Source of the DNA: Hydrogenophaga sp.
Lineage (GTDB): Bacteria > Pseudomonadota > Gammaproteobacteria > Burkholderiales > Burkholderiaceae_C
DNA length: 64,000 bases
Reading direction: 5' to 3'
NCBI RefSeq assembly: GCF_030373245.1
Contig: NZ_JAUCZF010000003.1
Span: forward strand, 62,001 to 126,000
Below, one piece after another: positions 34,303 through 47,807 of this stretch. Position 1 is the stretch's first letter, and each line of letters opens with the position of its first letter. The notes below the pieces were generated by a model, which did no database searches, was not told where the DNA came from, and saw nothing but the letters and a program-made list of their open reading frames with translations. Position numbers and translations under genes: made by a program.

Positions 34303-36861
34303 ATGACGCCGCGCCCTGCCTCCGACACCGCAGCCGACACCAAGCGCTCGGCCGCGCCCTTGTGGAACCGGTGGTGGCGTCGCCTGCCACCCTCCCGCCA
34401 AGACCGGGTGGCCACCCTCGTCCCTCTGCTGGCGGTGCTCCTTTTTCTGGCGGCCATCGTGGTCGCCATCACCTACCTGCGCTACGAAGAGCTGGATCGC
34501 GAGCAAGAGGCGGTGACACGCGACGTGGAATACGCGCAGCAGAGGCTGCGCCTGCGACTGCTTGAACGCCAGGAGCAGCTGATGCGGCTGGCGCGCGAAA
34601 TCGACAACAAAGAGATTGCGACCGAAGAGTTTGAGTTCCAGGTCGAATCCCTGATCAGCCAATTCCCCGAGCTGCTGGCCATCAGTTGGGTCGACGCGCG
34701 GCGCAACGTGTTGGCCACCTACGCGTCACCAAGCACACCTCCCGCCCTGATTCGCCAGGCCGGCAGTATCCTCGGATCGGATGAAACCGATGGCTCATTT
34801 GATCTTGCGCGCGAGCTGCGACAGCCGATCTATTCGCGCCCGCTGGGAGAAGACCCGCGCAACGCCACTCTGATGCTGCAGGTGCCGCTGTCTGAGCAAG
34901 GGCGGTTTGCCGGTACGGTGATGGGTGAGTACTCGATCGACGGGCTGATGCGCTTTGGCATGCCGCCCGAAATCATGGCTCGCTACGCCGTGGCCTTGCT
35001 CGACGACCGCCAGCGTGTGCTAGCGGGCAGCCTGCAGAACGAGAGCGAGGTGTTGCGCGTGTTGCCCTGGTCAGCGCAACCGATGGAGCACGAGGCGCCG
35101 GTGTCACCGGTGGGCAATGGCCTGATCATCAAGGCCCAGGGCTACCGGACCTCGCAGGACATCGTGGGCAGCGGCTTCTTCTGGGTCATTGGGGCACTGA
35201 GTGCGCTAACGGTGTGGATGCTGCTGGGCACCTGGCGCCACACGCGCCGGCGGGTGCAGGCCCAACAGGCGTTGGTATCGGAGACCAACTTCCGTCGCGC
35301 CATGGAAAACTCCATGCTCACCGGTATGCGCGCGCTGGATATGCAAGGCCGCATCACCTACGTGAATCCGGCGTTCTGCTCCATGACCGGCTGGACCGAG
35401 GGCGAACTGGTCGGGCGCACTGCGCCCTTCCCTTACTGGCCAGACGCTGATCATGAGCTGCTGGCCGCGCGGCTGGAGGACGAACTCAAGGGACGGTCAA
35501 CGCCCGGCGGTTTCGAGGTGCGGGTGCAACGCCGCGATGGCTCCATCTTTGATGCCCGCATGTACGTCTCACCGCTGATCGATCCCAAAGGACATCAGAG
35601 CGGCTGGATGACATCGATGACCGACATCACCGAGCCCAAGCGCATCCGCGAAGAACTGTCGGCCTCCTACGAACGATTCACCACCGTGCTGGAGAGCCTG
35701 GACTCCGCGGTATCGGTGGCGCCACTGGGCAGCGACGAAATGCTCTTTGCCAACAAGATGTACCGCCTCTGGTTTGGCACCCGCGGCCAGGGCCACCGGC
35801 GACTGGTCGAGCTGGCGGGCAAGCAGCCCAGCCCCAGTCCGGACGACGGCGACGCGGTGGACGCGTTCGCTGGAATGCCCACAGACTCGCTGACCGACGC
35901 CGGTTCTGAAAACGCCGAGGTCTTCGTCGAGGAACTTGATCACTGGTTGGAGGTGCGCACCCGATACCTGACCTGGGTCGACGGGCGCCTGGCGCAGATG
36001 GTGATCGCCAGCGACATCACCGCCCGCCGCAATGCCGAGACCCAGGCCGCACGCCAGGCCGAGCGCGCGCAGACCGCCAGTCGCCTGATCACCATGGGCG
36101 AGATGGCCTCCAGCGTGGCGCACGAGCTCAACCAGCCGCTGACCGCCATCAGCAACTACTGCAACGGCATGATTTCGCGCGTGCGAGAAGATCGCATCGG
36201 CACCGGCGAGCTGCTCGGTGCGCTGGAGAAAACCGCTCGACAGGCCCAGCGCGCTGGTCAGATCATCCAGCGCATCCGCGCCTTCGTGAAGCGCAGCGAG
36301 CCCAACCCGACACTGTCGGAAGTCGCTCCAATGGTCGCCAACGCAATCGAACTGGCCGACATCGAGCTTCGCAGGCAGCAGGTTCGCCTGACGCCCTATG
36401 TGGCCGCGCGGCTGCCTCCGCTCATGGTCGACCCCATCCTGATCGAGCAGGTTTTGATCAACCTGCTGCGCAACGCAGGGGACGCCATTGCGCAAGCCGG
36501 GCGGCTGCCCGGCGCGCGCTTTATCGAACTGCGGGCGGGACCGGGCCAGCGCGAAGGCGTCGAGGTGGTGGAGTTCTCGGTGAGCGACTCCGGCAACGGC
36601 GTCCCCGACGAAATGTTCGAGCGCATCTACGAAGCCTTCTACAGCACCAAGAGCGAAGGCATGGGCATCGGGCTCAAGCTGTGTCGCAGCATCGTGGAGT
36701 CGCACCACGGCCGGATGCACATGGAGAACATCTACAATGGCTCCGAGGCGGTGGGTTGCTGCTTCAGTTTCTGGATCCCTGTGGTCTCGCGACTGCGGCC
36801 TGAGGCTTCGCAACCCGAATCCACCTCGGCGTCGTTGCCGGAACCAGAAAGAGCGAGATGA
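34303..36861 (+). CDS. PAS-domain membrane sensor histidine kinase
   Basis: This 852-residue kinase has two transmembrane helices (about 36-59 and 287-308) around a large periplasmic sensor region that begins in a coiled coil. A PAS domain (about 330-440, TYVNPAFCSMTGWTEGELVG) follows, then a second PAS-like segment, the H-box SSVAHELNQPLTAISNY (His607), and an ATPase domain with LLRNAGDAI, SDSGNGVPD and GMGIGLKLCRSIVE. This is the architecture of FixL/DctB/TtrS-type kinases. It overlaps the next regulator gene by ATGA. The signal is unknown, though the divergent pyruvate dehydrogenase genes suggest a link to carbon metabolism. Confidence 0.9.
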   Translation: MTPRPASDTAADTKRSAAPLWNRWWRRLPPSRQDRVATLVPLLAVLLFLAAIVVAITYLRYEELDREQEAVTRDVEYAQQRLRLRLLERQEQLMRLAREIDNKEIATEEFEFQVESLISQFPELLAISWVDARRNVLATYASPSTPPALIRQAGSILGSDETDGSFDLARELRQPIYSRPLGEDPRNATLMLQVPLSEQGRFAGTVMGEYSIDGLMRFGMPPEIMARYAVALLDDRQRVLAGSLQNESEVLRVLPWSAQPMEHEAPVSPVGNGLIIKAQGYRTSQDIVGSGFFWVIGALSALTVWMLLGTWRHTRRRVQAQQALVSETNFRRAMENSMLTGMRALDMQGRITYVNPAFCSMTGWTEGELVGRTAPFPYWPDADHELLAARLEDELKGRSTPGGFEVRVQRRDGSIFDARMYVSPLIDPKGHQSGWMTSMTDITEPKRIREELSASYERFTTVLESLDSAVSVAPLGSDEMLFANKMYRLWFGTRGQGHRRLVELAGKQPSPSPDDGDAVDAFAGMPTDSLTDAGSENAEVFVEELDHWLEVRTRYLTWVDGRLAQMVIASDITARRNAETQAARQAERAQTASRLITMGEMASSVAHELNQPLTAISNYCNGMISRVREDRIGTGELLGALEKTARQAQRAGQIIQRIRAFVKRSEPNPTLSEVAPMVANAIELADIELRRQQVRLTPYVAARLPPLMVDPILIEQVLINLLRNAGDAIAQAGRLPGARFIELRAGPGQREGVEVVEFSVSDSGNGVPDEMFERIYEAFYSTKSEGMGIGLKLCRSIVESHHGRMHMENIYNGSEAVGCCFSFWIPVVSRLRPEASQPESTSASLPEPERAR

Positions 36862-37484
36862 GTTTGATCCCCAAGAAAGGCACCGTCTATGTCGTTGATG
36901 ACGACGAGGCAGTGCGAGATTCTCTCCAATGGCTGCTTGAGGGCAAGGACTACCGAGTCCGCTGCTTCGAATCGGCCGAATCCTTTCTGAGCCGCTATGA
37001 CGCGCGCGAAGTGGCCTGCATGATCGCTGACATCCGCATGGGTGGCATGACCGGCATGGAGTTGCAGGAAAAGCTGATAGAGCGGCAGTCGCCGCTGCCC
37101 ATCGTCTTCATCACAGGGCATGGCGATGTGCCGATGGCGGTGGAGTCAATGAAGAAGGGCGCGCTGGATTTCATCCAGAAGCCGTTCAAGGAAGACCAGC
37201 TGGTGGCCCTGGTCGAGCGCATGCTTGATACTGCCAAAGAGGCATTTGCCACCCACCAGCAGGCCGCCAGCCGCGAAGCTCTGCTCTCCAAGCTCACCAG
37301 CCGCGAAGCCCAGGTACTCGAACGCATCGTTGCGGGCCGGCTCAACAAGCAGATTGCCGACGATCTGGGCATCAGCATCAAGACGGTGGAGGCACACCGC
37401 GCCAACATCATGGAAAAACTCGGCGCCAATACCGTGGCCGACCTGCTCAAGATTGCACTCGGCCCGACCGCCGCCAAGGTCTGA
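36858..37484 (+). CDS. FixJ/NarL-type response regulator with LuxR-like HTH
   Basis: This 208-residue regulator has a receiver domain with [14 protein letters not shown], phosphoacceptor Asp58 in [23 protein letters not shown] and FIQKPF, then a LuxR-type helix-turn-helix (about 140-205) with [20 protein letters not shown] and [16 protein letters not shown]. It is the partner of the kinase encoded immediately upstream. It is followed by an intrinsic terminator, so kinase and regulator form a two-gene unit. The target genes are not known. Confidence 0.93.
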   Translation: MSLIPKKGTVYVVDDDEAVRDSLQWLLEGKDYRVRCFESAESFLSRYDAREVACMIADIRMGGMTGMELQEKLIERQSPLPIVFITGHGDVPMAVESMKKGALDFIQKPFKEDQLVALVERMLDTAKEAFATHQQAASREALLSKLTSREAQVLERIVAGRLNKQIADDLGISIKTVEAHRANIMEKLGANTVADLLKIALGPTAAKV

Positions 37485-37505
37485 CGCACCCCTTCTTCAC
37501 GCACA

Positions 37506-37540
37506 CGCCCGCCGACCCGTCCCGGCGGGCGTTTCTGTTT
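37506..37540 (+). terminator. Intrinsic terminator after the FixJ-type regulator
   Basis: CGCCCGCCG (37506-37514) pairs with CGGCGGGCG (37523-37531) around an 8-nt loop and is followed by TTTCTGTTT. It separates the two-component genes from folD. Confidence 0.88.
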
Positions 37541-37563
37541 CAACACCGCCCGACTGCACCCAA

Positions 37564-38409
37564 ATGACCGCCCAACTCATCGACGGCAATGCCCTGTCAC
37601 GACAACTCCGAACCGATATCGCGGTCCGCGCAGCAGCGCTCAAAGCACGCGGGGTGACGCCAGGCCTTGCGGTGATTCTGGTCGGCGAAGATCCCGCCTC
37701 TGCGGTCTATGTGCGCAACAAGATCAAAGCTTGCAACGAGACCGGCATCCACTCGGTGTTCGAGAAATACGACGCCATGCTGAGCGAGGCGGATTTGCTG
37801 ACCCGCATCAAGGCGCTCAACGACGACCCCAGCATCCACGGCATCCTGGTGCAGATGCCGCTGCCTAAACACATCCACCCGCAGCGCGTGATCGAGACCA
37901 TTTCCACCGCCAAAGATGTGGACGGCTATTCGGTGCAAAGTGCAGGTGACTTGATGGCGGGACTGCCTGGTTTTCGCCCCTGCACGCCCTATGGCTGCAT
38001 GAAGCTGATCGAAACCACCGGCATCAACCTCAAGGGCAAGCACGCCGTCGTGATCGGACGCAGCAACACGGTCGGCAAGCCGATGGCCTTGTTGTTGCTG
38101 CAGGCCAATGCCACCGTCACCATCTGCCACAGCGGAACGCCCGACATCGGCGCCTTCACCCGCCAGGCTGATGTGGTGGTGGCCGCCGTAGGCCGGCGCA
38201 ACGTGCTCACCGCCAACATGGTCAAACCCGGCGCCGTCGTGATCGATGTCGGCATGAACCGCAACGACGAAGGCAAGTTGTGTGGCGACGTGGACTTTGC
38301 TGGCGTAAAAGAGGTAGCCGGCTGGATCACGCCAGTCCCCGGTGGCGTCGGCCCCATGACCATCACCATGCTGATGGTCAATACGCTGGAAGCCGCAGAG
38401 AGAAGGTAG
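37564..38409 (+). CDS. folD: Bifunctional methylenetetrahydrofolate dehydrogenase/cyclohydrolase
   Basis: This 281-residue FolD interconverts 5,10-methylene- and 10-formyl-tetrahydrofolate with NADP+. It contains the catalytic Lys segment [37 protein letters not shown], the NADP-binding [15 protein letters not shown] and the C-terminal [15 protein letters not shown]. The start at 37564 gives the family's usual length; an open frame upstream overlaps the regulator gene and the terminator, so it was rejected. No ribosome site of note is visible. It is convergent with the DUF4149 gene. Confidence 0.97.
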   Translation: MTAQLIDGNALSRQLRTDIAVRAAALKARGVTPGLAVILVGEDPASAVYVRNKIKACNETGIHSVFEKYDAMLSEADLLTRIKALNDDPSIHGILVQMPLPKHIHPQRVIETISTAKDVDGYSVQSAGDLMAGLPGFRPCTPYGCMKLIETTGINLKGKHAVVIGRSNTVGKPMALLLLQANATVTICHSGTPDIGAFTRQADVVVAAVGRRNVLTANMVKPGAVVIDVGMNRNDEGKLCGDVDFAGVKEVAGWITPVPGGVGPMTITMLMVNTLEAAERR

Positions 38410-38436
38410 CCTCCGCCGCAGCCGCGCCGCGGTGGA

Positions 38437-38895
38437 TTACCTGTTCAGTCTCCACAGCACCGCCCCACTGCACAGCCATTGCCCCAGCACCATGGCGCTG
38501 CCCACAGCGTGCCAGAGCTTCAGATCCCCACCGCTGGCGCGCGCCGTCACGATGCGCTGGGCGACGCCAAACTCCACCAGCAGCGCCAGCATCATGCCGA
38601 GAATGACGAAACCCATGGTCGCCAGCGCGCGTTGCATGCGAGCCACCTGCTCGGGCGATGGTGCAGCGACATCCATCTGCGAGCGTTCACGGCGCAGCAA
38701 CAGCAGCAGTGCCAAGCCGAGCAGCAGGCCGGCCCAGCATTGCAGCGAAAACAGCTTGGCCGCAACCGAACCGGCCAGTGCGGGGTTACCCAGGGTGGCG
38801 AACAGCGTCGGTACCGCCAGGAAGCTCAACGCGCTGATGCCACCCCACCACAGGGCGGCTACCAGCACCGGAAGGCGGGCAAGCAGCGCGGACAC
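38437..38895 (-). CDS. DUF4149 family membrane protein
   Basis: This 152-residue protein has four hydrophobic segments, including ALWWGGISALSFLAVPTLFATLG near the N-terminus and a WHAVGSAMVLGQWLCSG C-terminal helix, and matches the DUF4149 family of unknown function. It probably sits in the inner membrane. It starts with GTG eight bases after the greA stop, so it is likely cotranscribed with greA, an arrangement common in Burkholderiales. Confidence 0.78.
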   Translation of the reverse strand: MSALLARLPVLVAALWWGGISALSFLAVPTLFATLGNPALAGSVAAKLFSLQCWAGLLLGLALLLLLRRERSQMDVAAPSPEQVARMQRALATMGFVILGMMLALLVEFGVAQRIVTARASGGDLKLWHAVGSAMVLGQWLCSGAVLWRLNR

Positions 38896-38903
38896 GGAGA
38901 GCG

Positions 38904-39380
38904 TCAGACGTAGCGCACCGCCATGACTTCATAGCGCCGCGTGCCTCCAGGCGCTTGAACCTCAGCCACATCCCCCACTTCCTTGCCGATGAGTGCGCGC
39001 GCGATCGGGCTGCTGATGTTCACCAGGCCGAGCTTCAGGTCGGCCTCGTCCTCACCGACGATCTGGTAAGTCAGCTTGGCACCGCTGCTTTCATCTTCCA
39101 GGTCCACCGTGGCGCCGAACACCACCCGGCCAGTTGCCTCCACCGTGGTTGGGTCGATGATCTGCGCGGCCGACAGCTTGCTCTCGACTTCTGCGATGCG
39201 GCCTTCGATGAAGCCCTGGCGGTCCTTGGCGGCCTCGTACTCGGCGTTTTCGCTCAGATCGCCCTGCGCGCGCGCCTCGGCAATCGCGTTGATCACGGCC
39301 GGTCGCTCCACCGTCTTCAGGCGATGCAGTTCTGTCTTGAGCTTTTCAGCACCGCGCAGGGTGATGGGAATGGTGGGCAT
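38904..39380 (-). CDS. greA: Transcription elongation factor GreA
   Basis: This 158-residue protein has the N-terminal coiled coil ([21 protein letters not shown], about 8-28; [21 protein letters not shown], about 35-55) and the C-terminal FKBP-like domain ending [20 protein letters not shown]. It reaches into the polymerase secondary channel and stimulates cleavage of backtracked RNA; the acidic tip residues Asp and Glu lie in [11 protein letters not shown] terminator separates it from carB upstream, so it needs its own promoter in 39381-39430. Confidence 0.97.
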   Translation of the reverse strand: MPTIPITLRGAEKLKTELHRLKTVERPAVINAIAEARAQGDLSENAEYEAAKDRQGFIEGRIAEVESKLSAAQIIDPTTVEATGRVVFGATVDLEDESSGAKLTYQIVGEDEADLKLGLVNISSPIARALIGKEVGDVAEVQAPGGTRRYEVMAVRYV

Positions 39381-39430
39381 GGTTTCTCTCCAGCAAGCTG
39401 GGTGCCGCCATCTGCAAGCGGCGCCAGCAC

Positions 39431-39471
39431 AAAAGGAAACCGCCGAGCGTTACCGGTCGGCGGTGGTTTCC
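39431..39471 (-). terminator. Intrinsic terminator of the carA-carB transcript
   Basis: On the minus strand GGAAACC and CCGCCGA (39471-39457) pair with TCGGCGG and TTTCC (39446-39435), with one bulged base, and are followed by TTTT (39434-39431). It lies 60 bp after the carB stop and before greA. Confidence 0.88.
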
Positions 39472-39530
39472 CAGCATTATGCAGCACGCCACCCCGCCAA
39501 GGATGGGCGCACCATTTTCGCAGCGGTGAC

Positions 39531-42818
<3,288 letters not shown>

Positions 42819-42864
42819 GGCGGTCCGGTGGCGGTGCGTTGGGTCGTTCGATGGTGCGCGCAGT

Positions 42865-43227
42865 TCAGGGCTGGCGGCGGGTGTCCAGGTGGTTCAGCAA
42901 GGCTTGCACGCGTTCGGCCGGTATGTTTTTCTGCATGAGCTGCAACAAGCCATCACCCTCGATCATGGGACGCAGCACCTCGACTTCGGTCGGGTGAAAC
43001 AGGGCGTCCCAAGCAGCCAGCTCGGTGGCAAAGGTATCGGCGTCCCAGCTCTTGCCTTTGGCGATCAGGGTCACCAGCGGCATGGCCTTGTTTTCGACAA
43101 AGGACTTGCGGTACGGCTTCTGCGCCCAGCGCTGGGCAAACCACTCCTTGTGGGGTGACGGCAGCGAGAGCATGCGTTTGGCAATCGCCTTTTCGACCGC
43201 AAACACGGGAAAACTGAACAACTTCAT
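42865..43227 (-). CDS. Conserved-looking protein of unknown function between lysE and carB
   Basis: This 120-residue soluble protein begins [20 protein letters not shown] and contains [20 protein letters not shown]. It has no signal peptide, membrane helix or motif I recognise. The frame is clean, starts at ATG and fits without overlap between the exporter (21-bp gap) and carB (46-bp gap), so it is probably real and part of the carA-carB transcript. I assign no function. Confidence 0.6.
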   Translation of the reverse strand: MKLFSFPVFAVEKAIAKRMLSLPSPHKEWFAQRWAQKPYRKSFVENKAMPLVTLIAKGKSWDADTFATELAAWDALFHPTEVEVLRPMIEGDGLLQLMQKNIPAERVQALLNHLDTRRQP

Positions 43228-43248
43228 GTCACTCCTTGGGCACAGTCA

Positions 43249-43908
43249 TCAGAGGCTGGCGGTGGCCAGCTTGGCACCGAAGCCGACAAACAAAACCCCC
43301 ACACCGCTGGCCAGGCCGGCTGAGAGCCGACGACGTGCGCGAAACACCTGCGCCAGATGCGCACCACCCACGATCAGCGCTGAGAGGTAAAGCGCACTGA
43401 ACAGCATGACGATCGCACTCAGGATCAGGAACGGCACCGCCGGGACTGGGTAGGCAGGGTCGATGAACTGCACAAAAAACGACAGCAAGAATAGGATGGC
43501 CTTCGGGTTGAGCAGGCTGATGAGCAGGGCGCGCCGAAACGGATGGGCCGCGGGCGCGTCGGGCCGGGTGGAGACGCTCTCGGCGCAAGCTGCCACTGGC
43601 GCGAGGCCCTGGCGCAAGGTGCTGCGGATCAAGCCAACGCCGAGCCAGGCAAGGTAGGCAGCGCCGGCGTATTTCACCACCACGAACAGTGCCGGGTAGG
43701 TGTGCAGCAAGGTGGCGGCGCCCAGTGCCGTCAGCAACAACAACACGGCGTCACCCACGAAAACGCCGGTGGCCGCCTGGTAGCCGGCTGTCACCCCGCG
43801 CGCGCTGGCCACTGCCAGCACAAACATCGAGTTGGGCCCAGGCAGCAACACGATTCCCAGAGCGCCCAGAGCGTACGTCCAGATGTCGGTGACACCGTAG
43901 AAGCTCAT
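43249..43908 (-). CDS. LysE/RhtB-family amino acid exporter (LeuE-like)
   Basis: This 219-residue membrane protein has six hydrophobic segments and the family pattern [21 protein letters not shown] near the N-terminus, then [12 protein letters not shown] and [17 protein letters not shown]. Members export leucine, homoserine, lysine or related compounds. The sequence is closest in style to LeuE. Its ATG overlaps the carA stop (ATGA), which places an exporter inside the carbamoyl-phosphate synthase operon. Confidence 0.87.
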   Translation of the reverse strand: MSFYGVTDIWTYALGALGIVLLPGPNSMFVLAVASARGVTAGYQAATGVFVGDAVLLLLTALGAATLLHTYPALFVVVKYAGAAYLAWLGVGLIRSTLRQGLAPVAACAESVSTRPDAPAAHPFRRALLISLLNPKAILFLLSFFVQFIDPAYPVPAVPFLILSAIVMLFSALYLSALIVGGAHLAQVFRARRRLSAGLASGVGVLFVGFGAKLATASL

Positions 43909-45059
43909 GCGGTTTTTTCCATCAGGCCGATGAAGCGGTCAAACAGGTAGCCGATGTCGTGCGGGCCGGGCGACGCCTCCGGATGGCCTTGGAAGCAGAA
44001 TGCGGGGCGATCGGTGCGGGCCAGTCCTTGCAAGGTGCCATCGAAAAGGCTCACATGGGTCGCTCGCAGGTTGGCAGGCAGATTTTTTTCGTCCACCGCA
44101 AATCCGTGGTTCTGGCTGGTAATGCTCACACGGCCACTGTCCAGGTCTTTCACCGGGTGGTTGGCGCCGTGGTGGCCAAACTTCATCTTGAAGGTCTTGG
44201 CGCCGCTGGCCAAGGCCATGATCTGGTGTCCCAGGCAGATGCCGAAGGTGGGTACACCGCTGTCAATGATGTCGCGCGCCGCGGAGATGGCGTAGTCGCA
44301 GGGCTCGGGGTCGCCTGGCCCGTTGGAGAGGAACACGCCATTGGGCTTGAGCTTGGCCACATCGGCCGCAGAGGTCTGCGCGGGGACCACCGTGATCTTG
44401 CAGCCCCGGGCCGCCAGCATGCGCAGAATGTTGCGCTTCACGCCAAAGTCGTAGGCGACCACATGGAATTTCGGCGAGATCTGCTCGCCATAACCAAAGC
44501 CCAGTTGCCATTCGGTCTGGGTCCAGGCATAAGGCTCTTTGACGCTGACGACACGGGCCAGGTCCTGGCCTGCCATGTTGGGCGCTGTCTGCGCAGCAGC
44601 GATGGCCTGTGCGCGGTGCGCATCGGTGATGACAACGCCCGCTGCCAAGGCCAGGATGCAGCCGTTTTGCGCGCCGTGGGTGCGCAAGCGCCGGGTGAGT
44701 GCGCGGGTGTCGAGTTCGGCGATGGCCACCGTGTGTTCACGCTGGAGGTATTGCGCCAGGGAGATCTCGCTGCGGAAGTTCGACGCGAGCAGCGGCAGAT
44801 CTTTGATGATCAGACCGGCGGCATGGACACGACTGGCTTCCACATCTTCGGCGTTGATGCCGGTGTTGCCGATGTGCGGATAGGTCAGCGTGACGATCTG
44901 CTGGCAGTAGCTCGGATCGGTCAGGATTTCCTGGTAGCCGGTAAGTGAGGTGTTGAACACCACCTCACCCACGGTCTGCCCTGTGGTGGCAATCGAGATG
45001 CCGGTGAACACGGTGCCGTCGGCGAGCGCGAGGAGGGCTTTCGGGTGGACGGGCAGCAA
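43905..45059 (-). CDS. carA: Carbamoyl-phosphate synthase small (glutaminase) subunit
   Basis: This 384-residue class I glutamine amidotransferase supplies ammonia to CarB. The nucleophilic Cys is in [15 protein letters not shown], and the catalytic His and Glu are in [13 protein letters not shown]. The start is placed at TTG 45059: GGAG lies six bases upstream, the length then matches E. coli CarA (382), and [18 protein letters not shown] is the normal N-terminus. An in-frame ATG at 45212 would add 51 unconserved residues and was rejected. A leader of about 170 nt precedes the gene. Confidence 0.95.
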   Translation of the reverse strand: MLPVHPKALLALADGTVFTGISIATTGQTVGEVVFNTSLTGYQEILTDPSYCQQIVTLTYPHIGNTGINAEDVEASRVHAAGLIIKDLPLLASNFRSEISLAQYLQREHTVAIAELDTRALTRRLRTHGAQNGCILALAAGVVITDAHRAQAIAAAQTAPNMAGQDLARVVSVKEPYAWTQTEWQLGFGYGEQISPKFHVVAYDFGVKRNILRMLAARGCKITVVPAQTSAADVAKLKPNGVFLSNGPGDPEPCDYAISAARDIIDSGVPTFGICLGHQIMALASGAKTFKMKFGHHGANHPVKDLDSGRVSITSQNHGFAVDEKNLPANLRATHVSLFDGTLQGLARTDRPAFCFQGHPEASPGPHDIGYLFDRFIGLMEKTA

Positions 45060-45244
45060 GTTCTTCTCCAGAGGTTTTTTTTCGAGCGCACCCGCCCCGT
45101 CAAGGGACACAACCGGGGAGGAATCGGGCCGTTCTGGTCGGGCTTCAGGCCAGCCGAGCCCCGAGATGAACGAGCCGGCAACCTGTGCGAGAAGCCGGGT
45201 GACGCAGAGCACTGCGTCGGTTGCGGGTAAACCCCGGAATTATA
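45060..45244 (-). promoter_or_regulatory. carA promoter element and leader
   Basis: A perfect TATAAT lies on the minus strand at 45244-45239, without a convincing -35. The leader to the TTG start is about 170 nt. It contains a perfect GACGCAG/CTGCGTC hairpin (45201-45218) and an eight-A run just before the ribosome site. Pyrimidine- or arginine-linked control of carA is common in bacteria, but no specific site can be named here. Confidence 0.5.
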
Positions 45245-45289
45245 GCGTCTGCCCGCTGCGCAACCGGCCCTTGAGCGCGTGTGCCAGGC

Positions 45290-46057
45290 TCAGCGAGTGG
45301 TGGCGCTCGCGTGCAGGCAAATGGCCGCCGCTGCCGCCACATTGAGCGACTCCTCGCCTCCCGGCTGGGCAATGCGCACCGACTGCTGGGCCAGCGCCAC
45401 CAGCGCCGGGTCCACGCCCTGCCCTTCATGGCCCAGCACCCAGGCGCAGGGCCAGGGGAGCGTGGCCTTGTGCAGCCAGTCGCCGGCATGAGAACTGGTC
45501 ACCAGCAAAGGCACTTTCAGCGCTTTCGTGTCGTCGTGCGAGAGTCCTTCGACCAGGTTCAGACCAAAGTGCGCGCCCATGCCGGCGCGGACTACCTTGG
45601 GTGACCAAAGGGCCGCCGTGCCCTTGATCGCCAGCACCTGGGCAAAGCCCAGGGCAGCGGCGCTGCGCAAGATGGAGCCCACGTTGCCGGCGTCCTGCAG
45701 TCGGTCCAGCACCACCGTTGGCAGTGAAGGATTCACCTCAACCCGGGTCGGTAGTGTCCAAAGAAAACCCATGCGCGCAGGCGATTCCAGGCCACTGAGG
45801 CTCGCCATCAGGTGGTCCGGGATGCGACTCACCTGCGGCGCTGCCTCGCGCAGCACCGGCTCGGCCTGGGGCCAGAAGGATTCGGTGAACACAGCAACCG
45901 CTGGCCGCAGACCTCTCGCCAGCAGCGCCAGGCAGAGGTGTTCCCCCTCAAGCCACACCTGCCCTTGCTTGCGGTAAGCCGTGCTGTCTTGCGACAGCTG
46001 GCGCAGGCGCTTGATCAGCGGGTTGTCGCGCGAGGCGATATCCTGCGGTGCGATCAC
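45290..46057 (-). CDS. TrmH/SpoU-family RNA 2'-O-ribose methyltransferase
   Basis: This 255-residue knotted (SPOUT) methyltransferase has an N-terminal substrate-binding domain and the three SpoU motifs: [44 protein letters not shown], and [11 protein letters not shown] ... [22 protein letters not shown] (in parts). It uses S-adenosylmethionine to methylate a ribose in rRNA or tRNA; an RlmB-like 23S role is plausible but unproven. GTG start overlapping the rnhB stop (GTGA) couples it to the long envelope cluster. Confidence 0.88.
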   Translation of the reverse strand: MIAPQDIASRDNPLIKRLRQLSQDSTAYRKQGQVWLEGEHLCLALLARGLRPAVAVFTESFWPQAEPVLREAAPQVSRIPDHLMASLSGLESPARMGFLWTLPTRVEVNPSLPTVVLDRLQDAGNVGSILRSAAALGFAQVLAIKGTAALWSPKVVRAGMGAHFGLNLVEGLSHDDTKALKVPLLVTSSHAGDWLHKATLPWPCAWVLGHEGQGVDPALVALAQQSVRIAQPGGEESLNVAAAAAICLHASATTR

Positions 46058-46686
46058 CGAGACGCCTGCTGCTGCAAGGCCCGGGCCACCGGTGCGAACG
46101 AGCGCCGGTGTGCTTCCAGCGGGCCCAGGGTGCGAAGGGCCAGCAGATGCTGGGCGGTGCCGTAGCCCTTGTGGCGGTCAAAGCCGTAGCCAGGAAACTG
46201 GTCGTGTAGCTTGAGCAGCAAGCGGTCGCGCGTGACCTTGGCCAGGATGGAGGCAGCCGAAATCGCTGGCACCAGCGCATCGCCAGAGACCACCGCCTCG
46301 GCCAGCACATCCAGCGCGGGAAGGCGGTTGCCGTCGACCAGCACCTTGGCTGGCTTCAGACGCAGGCCCAGCACAGCGCGCTGCATCGCCAGCAACGTGG
46401 CCTGCAGGATGTTGAGACGGTCAATTTCTTCGACCGACGCCTGAGCCACGCTGCAGCACAGTGCCTTGGCCCGGATCTCGTCGTACAGCTGCTCACGACG
46501 CCGCTCACTGAGCTGCTTCGAATCGGCCAGCCCCTTGATGGGTGCGCGGTCGTCCAGAATGACCGCGGCGGCGACCACCGGGCCGGCCAGCGGACCACGC
46601 CCGGCCTCATCAACCCCTGCGATGAGACCAGGCAGATCCCAGACCAGCGAGGCCTGCTCAGCCTGCAAGAACTTGTTCGATCGCAT
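46054..46686 (-). CDS. rnhB: Ribonuclease HII
   Basis: This 210-residue enzyme cleaves RNA of RNA-DNA hybrids and removes misincorporated ribonucleotides. The active-site segment [19 protein letters not shown] (about 24-42) carries the DEG acidic residues; further conserved pieces are [11 protein letters not shown] and ILAKVTRD. Its start overlaps the lpxB end by 29 bp, so an internal start is possible but would remove conserved residues only slightly upstream of DEG. Position after lpxB is standard in proteobacteria. Confidence 0.95.
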   Translation of the reverse strand: MRSNKFLQAEQASLVWDLPGLIAGVDEAGRGPLAGPVVAAAVILDDRAPIKGLADSKQLSERRREQLYDEIRAKALCCSVAQASVEEIDRLNILQATLLAMQRAVLGLRLKPAKVLVDGNRLPALDVLAEAVVSGDALVPAISAASILAKVTRDRLLLKLHDQFPGYGFDRHKGYGTAQHLLALRTLGPLEAHRRSFAPVARALQQQASR

Positions 46687-47803
46687 CGGTGGCGAGTTGA
46701 GCGGTATCGCGCCTCAAAGTGTGGTGAAGCGCCTGAAAGCGCTGCTGCAGAGCTTCGATTCTCGCAGCATCGTCGAGCCAGTCGATTACCCCCTGGGCCA
46801 TGGCAGCTGGCGTGGCCGCATCCTGCAAGAGCTCGGGCACCACCGCGTTTTCGCACAGGATGTTGGGCAGGCCAACCCAGGGCTGCAGCTGTTTGCGTCG
46901 CATGATCTGCCAGGACAGCCAGTGCATGTTGTATGCGATCACCATGGGCCGCTTGAACAGCGCTGCCTCCAGCGTCGCCGTGCCGCTGGCGATCAGGGTC
47001 ACGTCGCAAGCGGCCAGCGCCGTGTGCGACTGCCCATTCAGCACCTGGACGGCATCGACCAGGCCGCTGGTGCGCACCAGTTGCTCGATGCGCTCACGCA
47101 GCGCGGGTACCGCCGGGATCACGAAGCGCACTTCCGGCCGCGCCTGGCGGATGCGCAGCGCCGCCTGCAGAAATCGGGCCCCGAGGTATTGCAGTTCCGA
47201 CGCGCGGCTACCCGGCAGGAGAGCGACCACTGGGGCATCCAGGGGCAAGCTCAAGGACGTGCGCGCCGCCGCGCGATCGGGCTGCAGCGGGATCACGTTG
47301 GCCAGTGGGTGGCCGACGTAGGTGGCGGCAATGCCATGTTGCGCCAGCAGATCGGGCTCAAAGGGAAAAATGCACAGCACATGGTTGACGCTGCGGCGAA
47401 TCTTCTCGACCCGATCCGCCCGCCAGGCCCAGATCGACGGGCAGACAAAGTGCACGGTAGGAACGCCCTGCGCCTTGAGCGCGGCTTCGAGATCGAGGTT
47501 GAAATCGGGCGCGTCCACGCCAATGAACAGGTCTGGCCGGTCGCGGGTCAACAGGCGTTCGCGCAGCTGGTTGCGGATCTCGACAATGCCACGGTAGTGG
47601 CGCAGCACCTCGATGTAGCCACGCACCGCCAGCCGATCACTCGGCCACCAGGCCTCGAAGCCCTGCTCCGCCATGCGCGGGCCACCGATGCCATAGCACT
47701 GTTGATCGGGCCAGCGCTGGCGCATTCCGCCCAGCAGCAGCCCAGCGAGCAGGTCACCCGACGTCTCGCCTGCCACCAAGGCAAAACGCTGGCTGCCGTC
47801 CAT
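46658..47803 (-). CDS. lpxB: Lipid-A-disaccharide synthase
   Basis: This 381-residue glycosyltransferase condenses UDP-2,3-diacylglucosamine and lipid X to form the lipid A disaccharide at the inner membrane. Signatures are [16 protein letters not shown] at the N-terminus, [23 protein letters not shown] and [12 protein letters not shown]. It lies between lpxA (4-bp gap) and rnhB. The length is typical of the family. Confidence 0.97.
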   Translation of the reverse strand: MDGSQRFALVAGETSGDLLAGLLLGGMRQRWPDQQCYGIGGPRMAEQGFEAWWPSDRLAVRGYIEVLRHYRGIVEIRNQLRERLLTRDRPDLFIGVDAPDFNLDLEAALKAQGVPTVHFVCPSIWAWRADRVEKIRRSVNHVLCIFPFEPDLLAQHGIAATYVGHPLANVIPLQPDRAAARTSLSLPLDAPVVALLPGSRASELQYLGARFLQAALRIRQARPEVRFVIPAVPALRERIEQLVRTSGLVDAVQVLNGQSHTALAACDVTLIASGTATLEAALFKRPMVIAYNMHWLSWQIMRRKQLQPWVGLPNILCENAVVPELLQDAATPAAMAQGVIDWLDDAARIEALQQRFQALHHTLRRDTAQLATDAIEQVLAG

Positions 47804-47807
47804 GCCG

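Noticed and set aside
45060-45212. N-terminal extension of carA from ATG 45212
   Set aside because: The added residues are unlike CarA, the ATG lies inside a leader hairpin, and a ribosome site with TTG gives the normal protein length.
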